NCBI GenBank assembly: GCA_003254885.1
Contig: QANT01003783.1
Coordinates: 1 to 41,646 of the forward strand
Length of the DNA: 41,646 nt
Source: Purshia tridentata
Lineage: Eukaryota > Streptophyta > Magnoliopsida > Rosales > Rosaceae
Reading direction: 5' to 3'
The position numbers and the translations under genes are program-made. Every line of letters begins with the position of its first letter. Positions within the stretch are counted from its first letter, which is position 1. The notes beneath the pieces are model-generated. The model did not search any database, had not been told where the DNA came from, and saw only the letters and a list, made by a program, of their open reading frames with translations. Of this stretch, positions 23,501 through 34,021 are shown in pieces.

Positions 23501-26500
23501 TATGATCCTTCGCAGTCATACATGTAGAGCTTAACCTAAGCACTTACTTGTTTATCATTGGCAGGATTCCAATCAGGATCAAACAATATTAGTCGATTTC
23601 CACCTATCAAATTGAGACCACAACCACCAGCCTTGCTGCTTAAGAGAAATGCAAATTCATCCTGCAAGAAGTTGAGTTAGACTTGTTTATCATAAATAAG
23701 CCCCGATAGAAGTATAGAACTGAAAAAACATAAAAAGAAATTAAGTGTCTATATTGCAAATATAGTTATAAACATATTTCTATATACCTTTGAGGGGTCA
23801 TTAAACTGGTTTACTAACTTCTGTCTTTTACTAATAGATGTGGTTCCATCAAGCCTCAAATACGGGTATCTTCTTTCGCGACATAATTGCGCAAAAAGGT
23901 CCAGCGTCTGTTACATAATAATACATAAGTTTACAAAAAGATAGTTAAAACCTAGATTCTTCCACAGAAATTGTGGCAGTGAATGTTGTTTGGCTGAGTG
24001 ACTAAATAATGCGTTCAGATTTTGCCCCAAAAAAAATATTGAGATCAGGACCTCCAGGTATTAAGTTTTTTTTATAAGAAATAGAATAATTTTATTAACA
24101 ACTAAACATAAGTACAACAGCAATGAACAAGCAGTCCACCAAAGGTACAATCATAACCTTTAACATCCAACTATAATATCTTTAAATTCATAAGATATCG
24201 AAGCCCACGAAAATGCTGAAAGTCTAACTTTATTCAGCAAGAAATCCTATTCCTCTCGTCATTTGCCCCCAAAAAAATCCTATTATTTCTTTCCAACCAA
24301 ATAACCCAAAAGATTTTCAATATGATACAATTGCACAGAACTTGGACCTATTTCCCTCCACCAAAACCACACTATGTCATATTAAATAAAGATGCATAGG
24401 AAGAATAAATCACCCAACTCAACCTTGCTTCCTAAAATAGCTTATGCCATAATCTCAAAGCAATGAAACAGTGAAGGAAGAGCCAATCAATACTTTCAGC
24501 AACCTCTTTACACATGATGCACCAATGAGGTGACAAACAAGCAATAGGCCTCATCTTAGAATATTTATATATATTCTCAGGTATTTACTCCTGTATCAGC
24601 AATAATCCAAGTACTTGTACCTTATAAGGTACCTTTGCCTTCCAAATAATCACGGTTGGGTTGAAAAGAGAGAGATGGGACGTCAATCAATTATCTAATA
24701 TAAGACTTGCACAAGAATTGCCAAAAGGGTTCAATTTTCAAGATTTTTCTATATCAACTCGTAGTGAATGTAACAAGACACCTTTAATGGAAGAGATTAT
24801 AACAAAACACTCACAAAGATCATTCAAAATTGAGGTATTAGGTCATAAATGAAAAGAAACAAAAAAACTTGTCCCTAATTAGCTATAACATAGTATTGTA
24901 ACAGTACAAAAATCATGCTGACTGATGGCACAAATGATTTATTTGTTGAGAACCATATACTGGCTACAGACCAGAAAGAAATAAAGGCAAATATATATCT
25001 ATATATGTGTCTATATATGTAGTCTGGAATCATTGTGTAACATTACCTGTGTATAGTTTGAGACAAGGACGATACGGTCATCAGTCCTTTGACGTAAATG
25101 GGCCAGTAACCGAGCTAAAACATGCATTTTTCCAGACAGTTCAACCCAAGCACCATCCCCGCCAGTCCATGATCCAGATCTACAACATAAAAAACATGTC
25201 ATGTAAGTGTCACATGTAGGAATACTATACTAGGGATAAAATAACAAAAATGCATACCTTCCAGAGAACATCTCCGGAGGGAAAAAGCGTATACAGTTCT
25301 CAAACCCTGAAGTTCCTGGACTTCCACTTTTTAAAGTATCATAGATGAGCTACAAGATGAGCATATTTCAAGAGGATTAAAGCAACCCAAACTAAAACTT
25401 TAAATAAATAAACTGGGAAGGTAGAAGAAGAGCTAAGTAAATAAATTAATCACGAGCTAAGTTAAACCCTAACCCTAAATAAAAAATTTGAAAAATGCAC
25501 AACCCTTGAAAGCCTATGTCCACTGAGATTCCAAAGCCCACTTGAAGTTTATCAGATGTGGACTTGCTTTTTCTATTTGAAAAAAGAACTATATCGATTC
25601 TGTATGTGGAGGCTTATAGGAAGAAATAATAAAAGTATCTTTACACGAAAGGGAAAGGACTATTAGCCACCAATACCAAAATTCGTATGATGTTACCATG
25701 TTTCCTCAAATAGGTCCAAAGATAATAAAAACAGAAAAACATCCCAATCAAATTGTGCATGCATATATGTGTCAGTGTGTCTATGCCATACCTTTGGGTG
25801 ATTGCATAGCTTCTTAAGAGCTGTTATATAAGCCAAAATCTTTGATTGCTTCAAGTCTTCAGAGATTGCTCGTTTAACCTGTGGTTGAAGAAAACAAAAT
25901 ATAATGTCCTGTTAGACTATCTTTTCATTAACTCCAAAAGTTCTGCACCTTTCAGAAATCACTTGACAGCTCAATAGGAATGAGAACCCACATTTTTTGA
26001 ATGTATAAAATGGTTATATAGGTTTAATTGGAGAGGAGTCAACTTGCAACAAACAACTTCAATTATCTGCAAGGGGGAAAAACATAGAAACTCAGAATTT
26101 CTTTCCTGTAACAAACATTTAAATTAAAAATAGACAATTACATACAAGTCTGTCTGCGCCAATACTTTTGGCTGTCTGTGTTAGAGGCAAGGTGCAACTA
26201 GGAATAAGTCTATCTACCTGATATCCGTTACAATAGAAATCTAAAGTTCATATTGCTAATGAATATATGCAGAGGAAAACAAAAAGATACAGAGTAGATA
26301 GTTTAAGTAACTTCTAGAGATCCAAGTTTAAATCCAATGATACTTAGTCCTGTCAAAAGTACCTCTAACAAGCTAAAAGAAGATTTTTCTTTTCAGTTTA
26401 ATAATTCTACTATACTTGATATCCCAAAAAGTGTAAATATTCATCTACCATACCTAACCACATATTAGTATGCCTATACAAGGCAGGTTATAGAACTTGG

Positions 26501-29500
26501 AAGGTATACAGGTTCCAAAACTCAGATGACAAGTAGAAAGTTCCAGTTTGTACACAAATATGTAACCTTTTGGCGTAGTCTGAGATAATTGTCATACCTT
26601 TGGTGGCAGGTGATTTGATAATAGTGCATTAGTCCTCCGCAATATAAACTGCAAAATTATGTCCATTATTAGTTATAAAAAAACACTGATTTCATATTTA
26701 ATTAACCATTCACAACTCCTACAATTGACAAAAGATGCTGATACAACTCCCTTGAAGCAAAGACTGGACAAAGGTAATTTCTAGAATTAAAACACGCACA
26801 ATTAGTGAAATGCTGATACAACTATCTTGAAGCAAGACTGAATAAAGGTATTGTCTAGAATTGTCATGTCAACAAGAAAATCTAACCTGATTAACTTTTG
26901 CACTTAGTTCTGCAGAGCGCTCAACACCTAGCTTCCTCTCTTCTTCAGAGGCATTAGGTTCTCTTCCACAAATAATAGGTGCCTTCACAAAACATATATG
27001 CAACAATTCATATGCAGAAAAAAAAAAATACATGTCAACGGTGAGAAAAGAAGAAAATGATTAATACAATGTTAATGTTTGGAATATTTCAATCATATGA
27101 AAAAGAGATATTCCTCCAACAAATACAATTCAAAGAATCTTACTAAGCATTGCATCACTAATTAATTTACTATATGATGCAAAAACAAAATTACTAGAAA
27201 GAACCCAAACTAATTTTAATAAATTCCTAGCTAGCTTTACGAGAAGGACAAAAAGGAAAAGAAAAACAAGAAACTAATATCAAAGAAATCAAATAAACTT
27301 GATGATGTAGATTCATTCTTAAAGGTCATAAAGGGTATTAATAAAATGTAAAGTCATCAACTCACTTCATAGTAGCGGCGAAAATGTGCAGCATCACCTA
27401 AGATTCCCGGATTAGTGAAGTTGACCATGGCAAAGAACTCTTCTAGGTCATTCTGCAAAGGAATAAATCAAGAGAAATAAGAAACAACAACTCGGAATCA
27501 TGAAGCATCATGCATCATTGCATCCCACCTGCATTGGAGTTCCTGACAACAAAATGCGCCGCTTGCATGAAAGAGCAGCCAATGCCTGACAGAATATACA
27601 TGAATATTATCAGGGGAACAAAATGGCATATAGGTTTTTTAAAAATAATCATAAGGACAGACAGAACGTGTATACATCATACCCTATTTGTCATTGTCTG
27701 ATCATTTTTTAGCCTGTGAGCTTCATCACATATGAGAAGGTCACAAGATTCACTTTGGCTAAATTTTGTTGAATGCATCCGGAATGTCTCGTATGAAACA
27801 ATTAGTACCTGAGGTGTATTGATTGTAAGAGCATTTTCAAAGATAACTGTTAGACTAGTTACACAAATTTACCTGTAAAGGGCTGCGAGGACTTGTGAAC
27901 TGGTCAATTCCTGAAATAACATCATCTCTGGTACTTTCACAAAGAGCAACGAGCCAAAGTCTTTCTCCAACCCATTTATTTATTTCAGCCTCCCAATTGC
28001 TTACAAGACTTGTGGGCGTGACTATAATGGCCTTTTTAACCATTGGTTTTCCATCAAATCCTTGACAAAGAAGAGTATAAAGTAATGTGATTGACTGCAA
28101 TGTCTTTCCCAAACTGCAAAAAAAATAAGATTAAGAACAAACCTGAAGAAATAATCCCCAGACATAATAACATAAAATAAAAAACTGCAGATATAATATA
28201 TATATATATATATATATTATATATACATAAATAGAGATATAGAGAGAGAGAGTTTACCCCATATCATCTGCCAGAATGCATCCATATATATTCGCAGCAC
28301 TATTTAATCCTGAAACACATTCAAACATAAACTGAACTCCTTCTCTGCACCAAAACTTCATCTCATCAATTTTAAGCAATGTCAACCATATGAAAACATT
28401 AATTCAAATTAGAAATTTTCTTAAATAAGATGGATGCGTCTGCCAGGTAACCAACATGTTATGACATTTTGGCATTCAAAATTCAAATTGCAATAGAACT
28501 TTAGAAGGGATATACAAAGTAAAATTTGACAAAAAGTATGTTTATACTTTATACTTATAATAAATAATAGATAGAGCCATTTGTGAGCACATCATTATTG
28601 AATTTTAACCAAAAGGAAAACAAAAAGAATCAGTTTTAATATCCTGAGAATAACCTTTGATGTGGTCGAAGGAAACGGACAAGAAGTGGGTCCACTACAA
28701 TCTGCGCTAGATTAACAGCCCCATCCTCAAATTCTTCAGCTTGCCACAAGACCAAAGGATCAATTCCGGGTGGAAGAGTCACACTCTCTTCCACTACATC
28801 TTTCTCAGAATCATTTGGTATACTCAAAAACCTATTAATAGTAGGAACCATTAATGCACTTGATGAGCCCCACGGAACAAACCTTCTGCGTGCTGAGAGA
28901 CGACGAGTGAGCTGGTCATTTCCATCATTATAGCCATTAGAGCATGGTGGTTTAAAGGGTTTTCTACAAACCGTTGCTCCTTCCGTCACTGAGAGAACTC
29001 GTGGAAGCAGCGACTGTCTTTTCACAACAAGGTTACCTCTGATATAAAGTCATTACCACAAATTTCAGTTGAAAACTAAAATAAAAAATAAAAAATGAAG
29101 GAACAAAATCCCAATACCAAAAATTACAACTAGAACTGAGTACAGACATTCCCCTTTACGTAAGTGACTGCACAATATCACGAATAGTTTTTCATTGGTT
29201 TGATAGCTCGGATGGCAATAACAATGGCACCAACAGCTAGTCAAGCAATATCATTTCCTGGAAACCAAACCAATCTGAACCCTCTGATTCAATCCACTTA
29301 GTGTTTCTTTTATTTTCGACTATTTTCTCACCAACCGAAGAGAAGCACAAATCAAGAAAATTCCAATAAATAAAAGAAATGAGTGATAAAAGCACACATA
29401 AATCCAATTTCACACCACATAAAACGCGAAACCCTAGTGAGCTGCAGCTGAAGAAATTTAAAATTGCTAGGCAAAAATTCTTCAACCAAAAAAAGAAATT

Positions 29501-29774
29501 AGAAGGAAAACTCAGATCAGAGGCACCTGACAAGAGCATCGACATTCTTCGATTTCCGGTCATCCCCAGACGGCCGAGGACGAGGACGGTCCGTGGATTG
29601 TTTAATGCTATTATTATTCTCTTCTACGTCGTTGTTTTGTAGGTCGTCGTTTTGAAGGTCGTCGTCTTCAAGGTCATCTTCTGCTTGTTCTAATTCTTCT
29701 TGGCCGGCCGTGTATTCCTCCTCGCTGGAATCGGAGGCATCGGAGGCCAACAGAACTACATCTACATCTTCCAT
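20587..29774 (-). CDS. RAD54: RAD54 SWI2/SNF2 DNA-dependent ATPase of homologous recombination
   Basis: Twenty-one coding exons: 29774-29527, 29038-28655, 28344-28258, 28113-27873, 27808-27683, 27585-27529, 27452-27366, 26982-26887, 26648-26598, 26066-25992, 25878-25792, 25349-25258, 25179-25047, 23907-23788, 23661-23548, 23436-23353, 23229-23152, 23071-23013, 22194-22005, 21914-21816, 20958-20587. They give 959 aa. The N-terminus is acidic. Helicase motifs appear in order: DDMGLGKT (Walker A Lys243), DEAH (348-351), LSGTPMQ (about 375-381), [11 protein letters not shown] (about 636-646) and [11 protein letters not shown] (666-676). The Cys-rich MNCIRCHHC and the later VTFVF segment match the Rad54 C-terminal region, not other SNF2 classes. 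RAD54 binds RAD51 filaments and drives strand invasion and chromatin remodelling in the nucleus. Exon 18 contains a duplicated 52-bp block around an N; the model uses one copy, which keeps the frame. Confidence 0.95.
21277..21294. repeat. Poly-T tract in RAD54 intron 20
   Basis: An uninterrupted run of about 18 T, which is poly-A on the coding strand, inside the intron 20959-21815. It is prone to length error in sequencing and could be the worn tail of an old retroelement, but no element body is recognisable beside it. Confidence 0.7.
22958..23062 (-). repeat. 52-bp tandem duplication around a single N in RAD54 exon 18
   Basis: Bases 22958-23009 and 23011-23062 are identical except for one position (G at 22965, A at 23018). 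They are separated by a lone N at 23010. Both copies encode the end of exon 18 ([15 protein letters not shown]) and both end in a usable GT donor. Translating through both copies shifts the frame and hits a stop within about 20 codons. Using a single copy restores a perfect Rad54 frame. An unmerged contig overlap is the simplest explanation. Confidence 0.9.
24064..24832 (-). mobile_element. 5'-truncated LINE (L1-type) remnant in RAD54 intron 13
   Basis: Read on the minus strand, this carries decayed pieces of the 3' end of a plant non-LTR retrotransposon ORF2. These include [16 protein letters not shown], then, in another frame, [18 protein letters not shown] followed by LFLHC. This is the zf-RVT type CxxC...HC motif found after the reverse transcriptase. 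The segment ends in a poly-A-like stretch (about 24066-24073) and is flanked by an 8-bp direct repeat AGGTATTA (24056-24063 and 24833-24840), a candidate target-site duplication. Stops and frameshifts show that it is dead. It lies in the same orientation as RAD54. The coding similarity is convincing; the 5' limit and the duplication are less so. Confidence 0.7.
28193..28252. repeat. TA and AG microsatellites in RAD54 intron 3
   Basis: A (TA)n run at about 28196-28217 is followed by further TATA-rich sequence and by an AG tract at about 28239-28252. The AG tract ends only six bases from the splice donor of exon 3 (read on the minus strand). Both are likely to be length-variable. Confidence 0.85.
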
Positions 29775-29820
29775 AGTTGTGCGAGTGTGTAAGGGACTTG
29801 TGCGAGACTCAGAGAAAGTG

Positions 29821-29871
29821 GTGTATTTAAATTTGATTCATTTTCGCGCTAAAAGTATGGGCAGTCGCGCG
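29821..29871 (-). promoter_or_regulatory. RAD54 core promoter with E2F-type element
   Basis: TTTCGCGC at 29842-29849 fits the E2F consensus WTTSSCSS exactly. A near match, CTTCGCGC on the minus strand, lies at 29864-29871. A TATA-like TTTAAATA (minus strand, 29824-29831) lies between these and the ATG at 29774. E2F control would suit a recombination gene needed in S phase. Binding itself is an inference. Confidence 0.55.
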
Positions 29872-29986
29872 AAGTTTTAACTCATATTGTTTTAGGGACT
29901 GTTTGGTTGCTTGGAAATTAATTTCTCAAACGTGGATAAAATAGTGAAAGCCTAAAATTAATTTTCTCTTACCTCTACGACCAGAT

Positions 29987-30059
29987 GACTCCATGGCCCA
30001 ATGGATAAGGCGCTGGTCTACGAAACCAGAGATTCTGGGTTCGATCCCCAGTGGAGTCG
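29987..30059 (+). tRNA. tRNA-Arg (anticodon ACG)
   Basis: The 73-base sequence folds as a complete cloverleaf. The acceptor stem is GACTCCA/TGGAGTC with discriminator G. The D arm begins GCCC, the anticodon stem is CTGGT/ACCAG with loop CTACGAA (anticodon ACG), the variable loop is five bases, and the T arm is CTGGG-TTCGATC-CCCAG. The A box (TGGCCCAATGG) and B box (GGTTCGATCCC) of RNA polymerase III are both intact. There is no intron and no encoded CCA, as expected for a nuclear tRNA. A T6 run at about 30081-30086 can end transcription. It lies 212 bases upstream of the divergently read RAD54 start codon. Confidence 0.95.
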
Positions 30060-30086
30060 TTTGTATTATTCTCATTAACCTTTTTT

Positions 30087-31207
30087 CTGCTGTCTTCATC
30101 GAACTTAACCTGCAAGGAAATATAAACAACGTCAAAATGTGCTTAATTGACTGGACTTGTTTATCACAAACTCAGATTCTTTTAGCTTTTAGAACCATGC
30201 GGTCCATGCATGTAATAAGTCAACGTTTAGTTAGAATAGATGCTTATAAAAACAAGACCATAAATTAAGTTGGTGAACAATTTTGATAACAATCAGATGC
30301 CTGCCACTTGATTTTATATTTTTTTTTTAATATAATAATTATGGGAAGGTGCTCAAAGTCCTTGCAACTTCCAAGACAACAACACAACAACACAATAATT
30401 TCCCACCAATTTCCCATTTGTAAACTTTAGCAGAAGTTTGAGAAAATCAAAGGAAACATAGTAACATACATTTAAAAACGAATATTAAACTAACCAATCA
30501 GGCAATCATAATAACTTCTTTAGATATCAACTGATGTGGTAGTATTTTAATTGTTCATATATGAGTTCATTTAGAATTCATTAAGTTATAACAAGTAATA
30601 AACTGTTTATAATATGAAGTTGGTACCCCATAATTACTCTAATCGAAATTCAATATATCTCAAGTCTTTTTGGGTCTGCACTAGAGTTTTTTTGTTTGTT
30701 ATATTAGATGAGATCGAATTCATGACCTTGGTCGTCCTACCGCTGCAGCGTCTGATGCACAAGAGACCATTTTAGTAAACATCATGTTTGGAGATCTCAA
30801 TTAGGCCATGACTTTTCTCCTGGACTTTCTCTTGTCTTGTGTAGTTGGAAGATGAAGTAAAAATGTGAGTCTTCATATTTAAATCTTCATGGTGCACATC
30901 AACTTATATTCATATACTGCAACATCATCAGCTTTGAATTCAAAATGGCTTACGTACGCTTCACACTGTTATACAGAATATATATATAACAAAGCAGAAG
31001 TCAATGGAAAGTAGTCCAACTCGTTCTCTGCGTCCTACCACTTGTCCTGGATGAAGTTACTATACAACTTCCTAGAGTTGAAATAGGCCACTGGGCTTCA
31101 TATACAATGCAATCAACTTTTTTAGATTGTTTAAATCATATTAATCTTTGTCAGCCTTAGACCATACGGCAATTTCCACCAAGTGACACTCCTCCTAGAG
31201 CTAGGCC
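30087..31207. other. Intergenic region between tRNA-Arg and the PLAC8 gene
   Basis: AT-rich with no supported gene. Short open frames have no recognisable similarity. The right end (about 31140-31207) is probably promoter sequence of the PLAC8-family gene. Confidence 0.55.
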
Positions 31208-31264
31208 TATATATAGAAGAGCCACCATATAGAAGAGCTACTAAAACAACCAGCTAACCCCAAA
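31208..31264 (+). promoter_or_regulatory. PLAC8-family gene TATA box and short leader
   Basis: TATATATA at 31208-31215 is a strong TATA box. A transcription start about 30 bases downstream would leave a leader of only about 25 bases before the ATG at 31265. The start site is inferred. Confidence 0.5.
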
Positions 31265-33319
31265 ATGTATCCTACAGTACATGACCATGAGAAATATGCA
31301 GCTGATCATGCTCACCAGATTCCAAGTCCTGTCCCAGATGCTATTCCAAGTCCTGTCCCAGCTGCTCCAAGACTGAATCCTCCTAGTGTAGCAAGAGTTT
31401 ATGCTCCTCCATACACATACAGAACTAGTATGCAGTCTTCAGTTCATGTACGAGGGAACTGGTCCACTGGTCTTTGCCATTGTTGTGACGATGTCGAAAA
31501 CTGTAATTGATGAACATATACTCATCATCATCATATTGCTAGCTTCAACAAAAGTATCAACCATAAAGTTTGATCTTCAATTTTTTAGCTAATAACCAGT
31601 TTCATTTTCAATTTTTGAAGGTGTGATCACTTTCTTTTGCCCTTGCATTACATTTGGTCAGATAGCTGAGATAGTGAATCAAGGTTCCTCACGTAAGCCC
31701 TCAAAACACTAGCATCTTGGATATATGATCCTTGTATGTATGTATATAATAAATTTTCTCTTGCCAGCCAATCTAACATGTTATGTTATGTTATGTTATC
31801 ATTGTTAATCTGGACCACTGATTAGGTGGAACCTTGATTAAATTTATGGTAAGAGTGATAGTCTGGCAACATGTTAATTAATGTTAGATATTTGGCAAGT
31901 GAATATAACCATTATACATAGTCTTGTTTGTTTGATTTTATTGTTGATTTATGTGTTGCAGCTTGTGCTAGACAGGGTTTGTTGTATGGGATTCTTCTTG
32001 TGACTACTGGTAATGCGTGCTTGTACTCGTGCTTCTACCGGTCCAGGTTGAGAGGTCAATATGACTTGGAAGAAGCACCTTGTGTGGATTTCCTAGTGCA
32101 CTTCTGCTGTGCCACTTGTGCACTCTGTCAAGAGTACAGAGAGCTCACCAATCGTGGGTTTGATATGGGGATAGGTAAGTGAGTTCACTACTTAATTAAC
32201 TTTATGGTAATTAAGAATCTCACATTAAATTGATGACCCTGAGGCTTAATCGTAATATAATATCTGGTGTGGAGTTTGAGAAACTAATGGTTTTAGTTTC
32301 AACATGGGATGTTCAAGATCATTAACTTGAATTTAATTTGGGAACCTGACTATTATCAGGTTGTAAAGCACTGTCATCTTAGTCTGGTTTAATTTTGGCT
32401 CTTGTTAATGCCAAAATTTGGTTCAATGGTCAAGATAAAACTGTAAAATTGCAATCACAGCCTCACAGGGTTTGGTTCACCCTCAATTTAGCTATGTCCA
32501 CGTGATTGTTTGGTGTTTTAACTAATAATCAAGAAAAATAGCAGATGCTGCAAGGCTTTGGTTTAAGAATAATAGCCATGAAAGAGACTTAATTTTTTGA
32601 AGGTTGGCATCAACAGCTCTGTAGTACTGAACAAGACAACCTACCATGATTACCATGATGTCATTTCAGTGGAATCAGTGGTATATGGATTATGGATAAA
32701 AACCTGATTGATGTGGTACATCCATGGCTGAGATGAATACAGATTTTGTGCCATTAATGACAAGTTTACTACCTTGTTTGCATCAAATGTATAGAATTAG
32801 AATGATCTGAAGGTTTTCAGAGAGACCATCAGTTATTGTTTAGGCAGCAGATAGTTGGCGCACATAATATCACTTTCAGCAATGAAAAGGATATGTATAA
32901 ATGTTATACACCAAATTGCAATCATGCACTAAAACTAACACCAAATTGCAGCAGACCAATAAGACGATGACTGGGTCAATGTGAGCCTCCTTAAGCATAT
33001 TCTGCACTATAATCAGTACCTCCTCAGCTATGACATCATACAAAAACAAAATCCAAGCATATCTTCAGTCCTTATAATTTAAAAACAGTACTTGCATAAT
33101 ATATAAACAATTGAACATGTTGGTTGTACTTATTCTATAATTAATTCAACATGCATGCACATTGACAATGCTTTGTTTCTCTGTTTTTTTTTATCTTTTA
33201 ATACATTTGTGGGTGATTGTTAATTGTTGGAAATGAATGAAGGTTGGGAAGCCAACATGGACAGGCAAAGGCGCGGAGTCACTGCAGCTCCAATTGTGGT
33301 ACCAAGCATGACAAGATAA
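31265..33319 (+). CDS. PLAC8-domain protein (PLANT CADMIUM RESISTANCE / cell number regulator family)
   Basis: Four exons, 31265-31502, 31621-31692, 31962-32174 and 33243-33319, join in frame to 199 aa. The first about 60 residues are Pro-rich with a repeated IPSPVP. The PLAC8 domain follows: GNWSTGLCHCC, then the hallmark CVITFFCPC (Cys80, Cys86, Cys88) with ITFGQIAEI. After this come a hydrophobic GLLYGILLVTTGNACLYSC segment that may enter the membrane, and a second Cys-rich part HFCCATCALCQEYRELTNRGFD. The tail reads GWEANMDRQRRG. Members are plasma-membrane proteins linked to metal efflux (PCR) or organ-size control (FW2.2/CNR). Sequence alone does not tell which applies here. Intron 3 is the longest, at 1068 bases. 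The gene looks intact. Confidence 0.9.
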
Positions 33320-33880
33320 AAGAGATCAGAAGAGAATTTTATGGAACCATTTTTTTGTGTCATGGATGCTGCTGTTGCTAGCTACTGGCTGCTGCTGGTT
33401 TGGTTGCTTGTTGCTTGTACACTTTTGCTGGTTTGGAGTGTTTGCCCATGTTTTTTTGTTGTAATATTTGAATAACAGTGTATATAATTTGGGGAAATAT
33501 AGTCAATATATTATTATGGTCTTAGACTCTTTAGTTTATTTGTTTAATTAGTTAGTTTGCAGGTAAAAGCACATGTGGTTAGACCCTAATAATTGACTAT
33601 ATTTCATCACCTACTATGTGCTATTTAAATAGTGAAGAAGTTTTTGGAGGGTATGGAAATTGATTTTGTTTTTGGAGGAAACTTTCAAAAATGAGCTGAT
33701 GTTTGGCTTTATCAATTATTGTTACTAGTCACATAACTTTCTTTTTAACTAGATAATTAGGTATTTTATGGGTCAGTTAACTCAATTGAATTAGACAAGA
33801 TGTGCCCAATAACTTTAGCTCGGGTAGCATAGATTGCATTTTGAGGATAAATTTTATATGACCCGACCGGATCATTTCAA
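33320..33880. other. PLAC8-gene 3' region and intergenic spacer
   Basis: No gene is seen. It contains the probable 3' untranslated region of the PLAC8-family gene (T- and G-rich to about 33500), then AT-rich spacer leading into the DYW2 promoter. Confidence 0.55.
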
Positions 33881-34000
33881 TGGGCTCAAATGGGCCTTGC
33901 AAAAATTCCAAGTCCCACCTTCACAATCTGTCAATCAAAGTTCACACGCAAAGCCTAAGGTTTTACATAAGAATATGCAGCAGAGAACATTTTAGGGTTT
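33881..34000 (+). promoter_or_regulatory. DYW2 promoter: tandem site II elements and telo-box
   Basis: TGGGCT at 33881-33886 and TGGGCC at 33891-33896 are site II elements exactly 10 bases apart, so on the same helix face. A telo-box, TTAGGGTTT, lies at 33992-34000, about 22 bases before the ATG. The combination is typical of plant genes for organellar and translation proteins, which fits a PPR editing factor. Binding by TCP factors is inferred. Confidence 0.6.
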
Positions 34001-34021
34001 TAGCTTAAATCTCACTCAGAA

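Noticed and set aside
24661..24852. 63-codon plus-strand frame in RAD54 intron 13
   Set aside because: It lies antisense to the 5' part of the LINE remnant and has no recognisable similarity.
26140..26240. Minus-strand frame in RAD54 intron 9 looked at as the missing exon
   Set aside because: The true exon, [13 protein letters not shown]..., was found at 25992-26066; this frame does not match Rad54.
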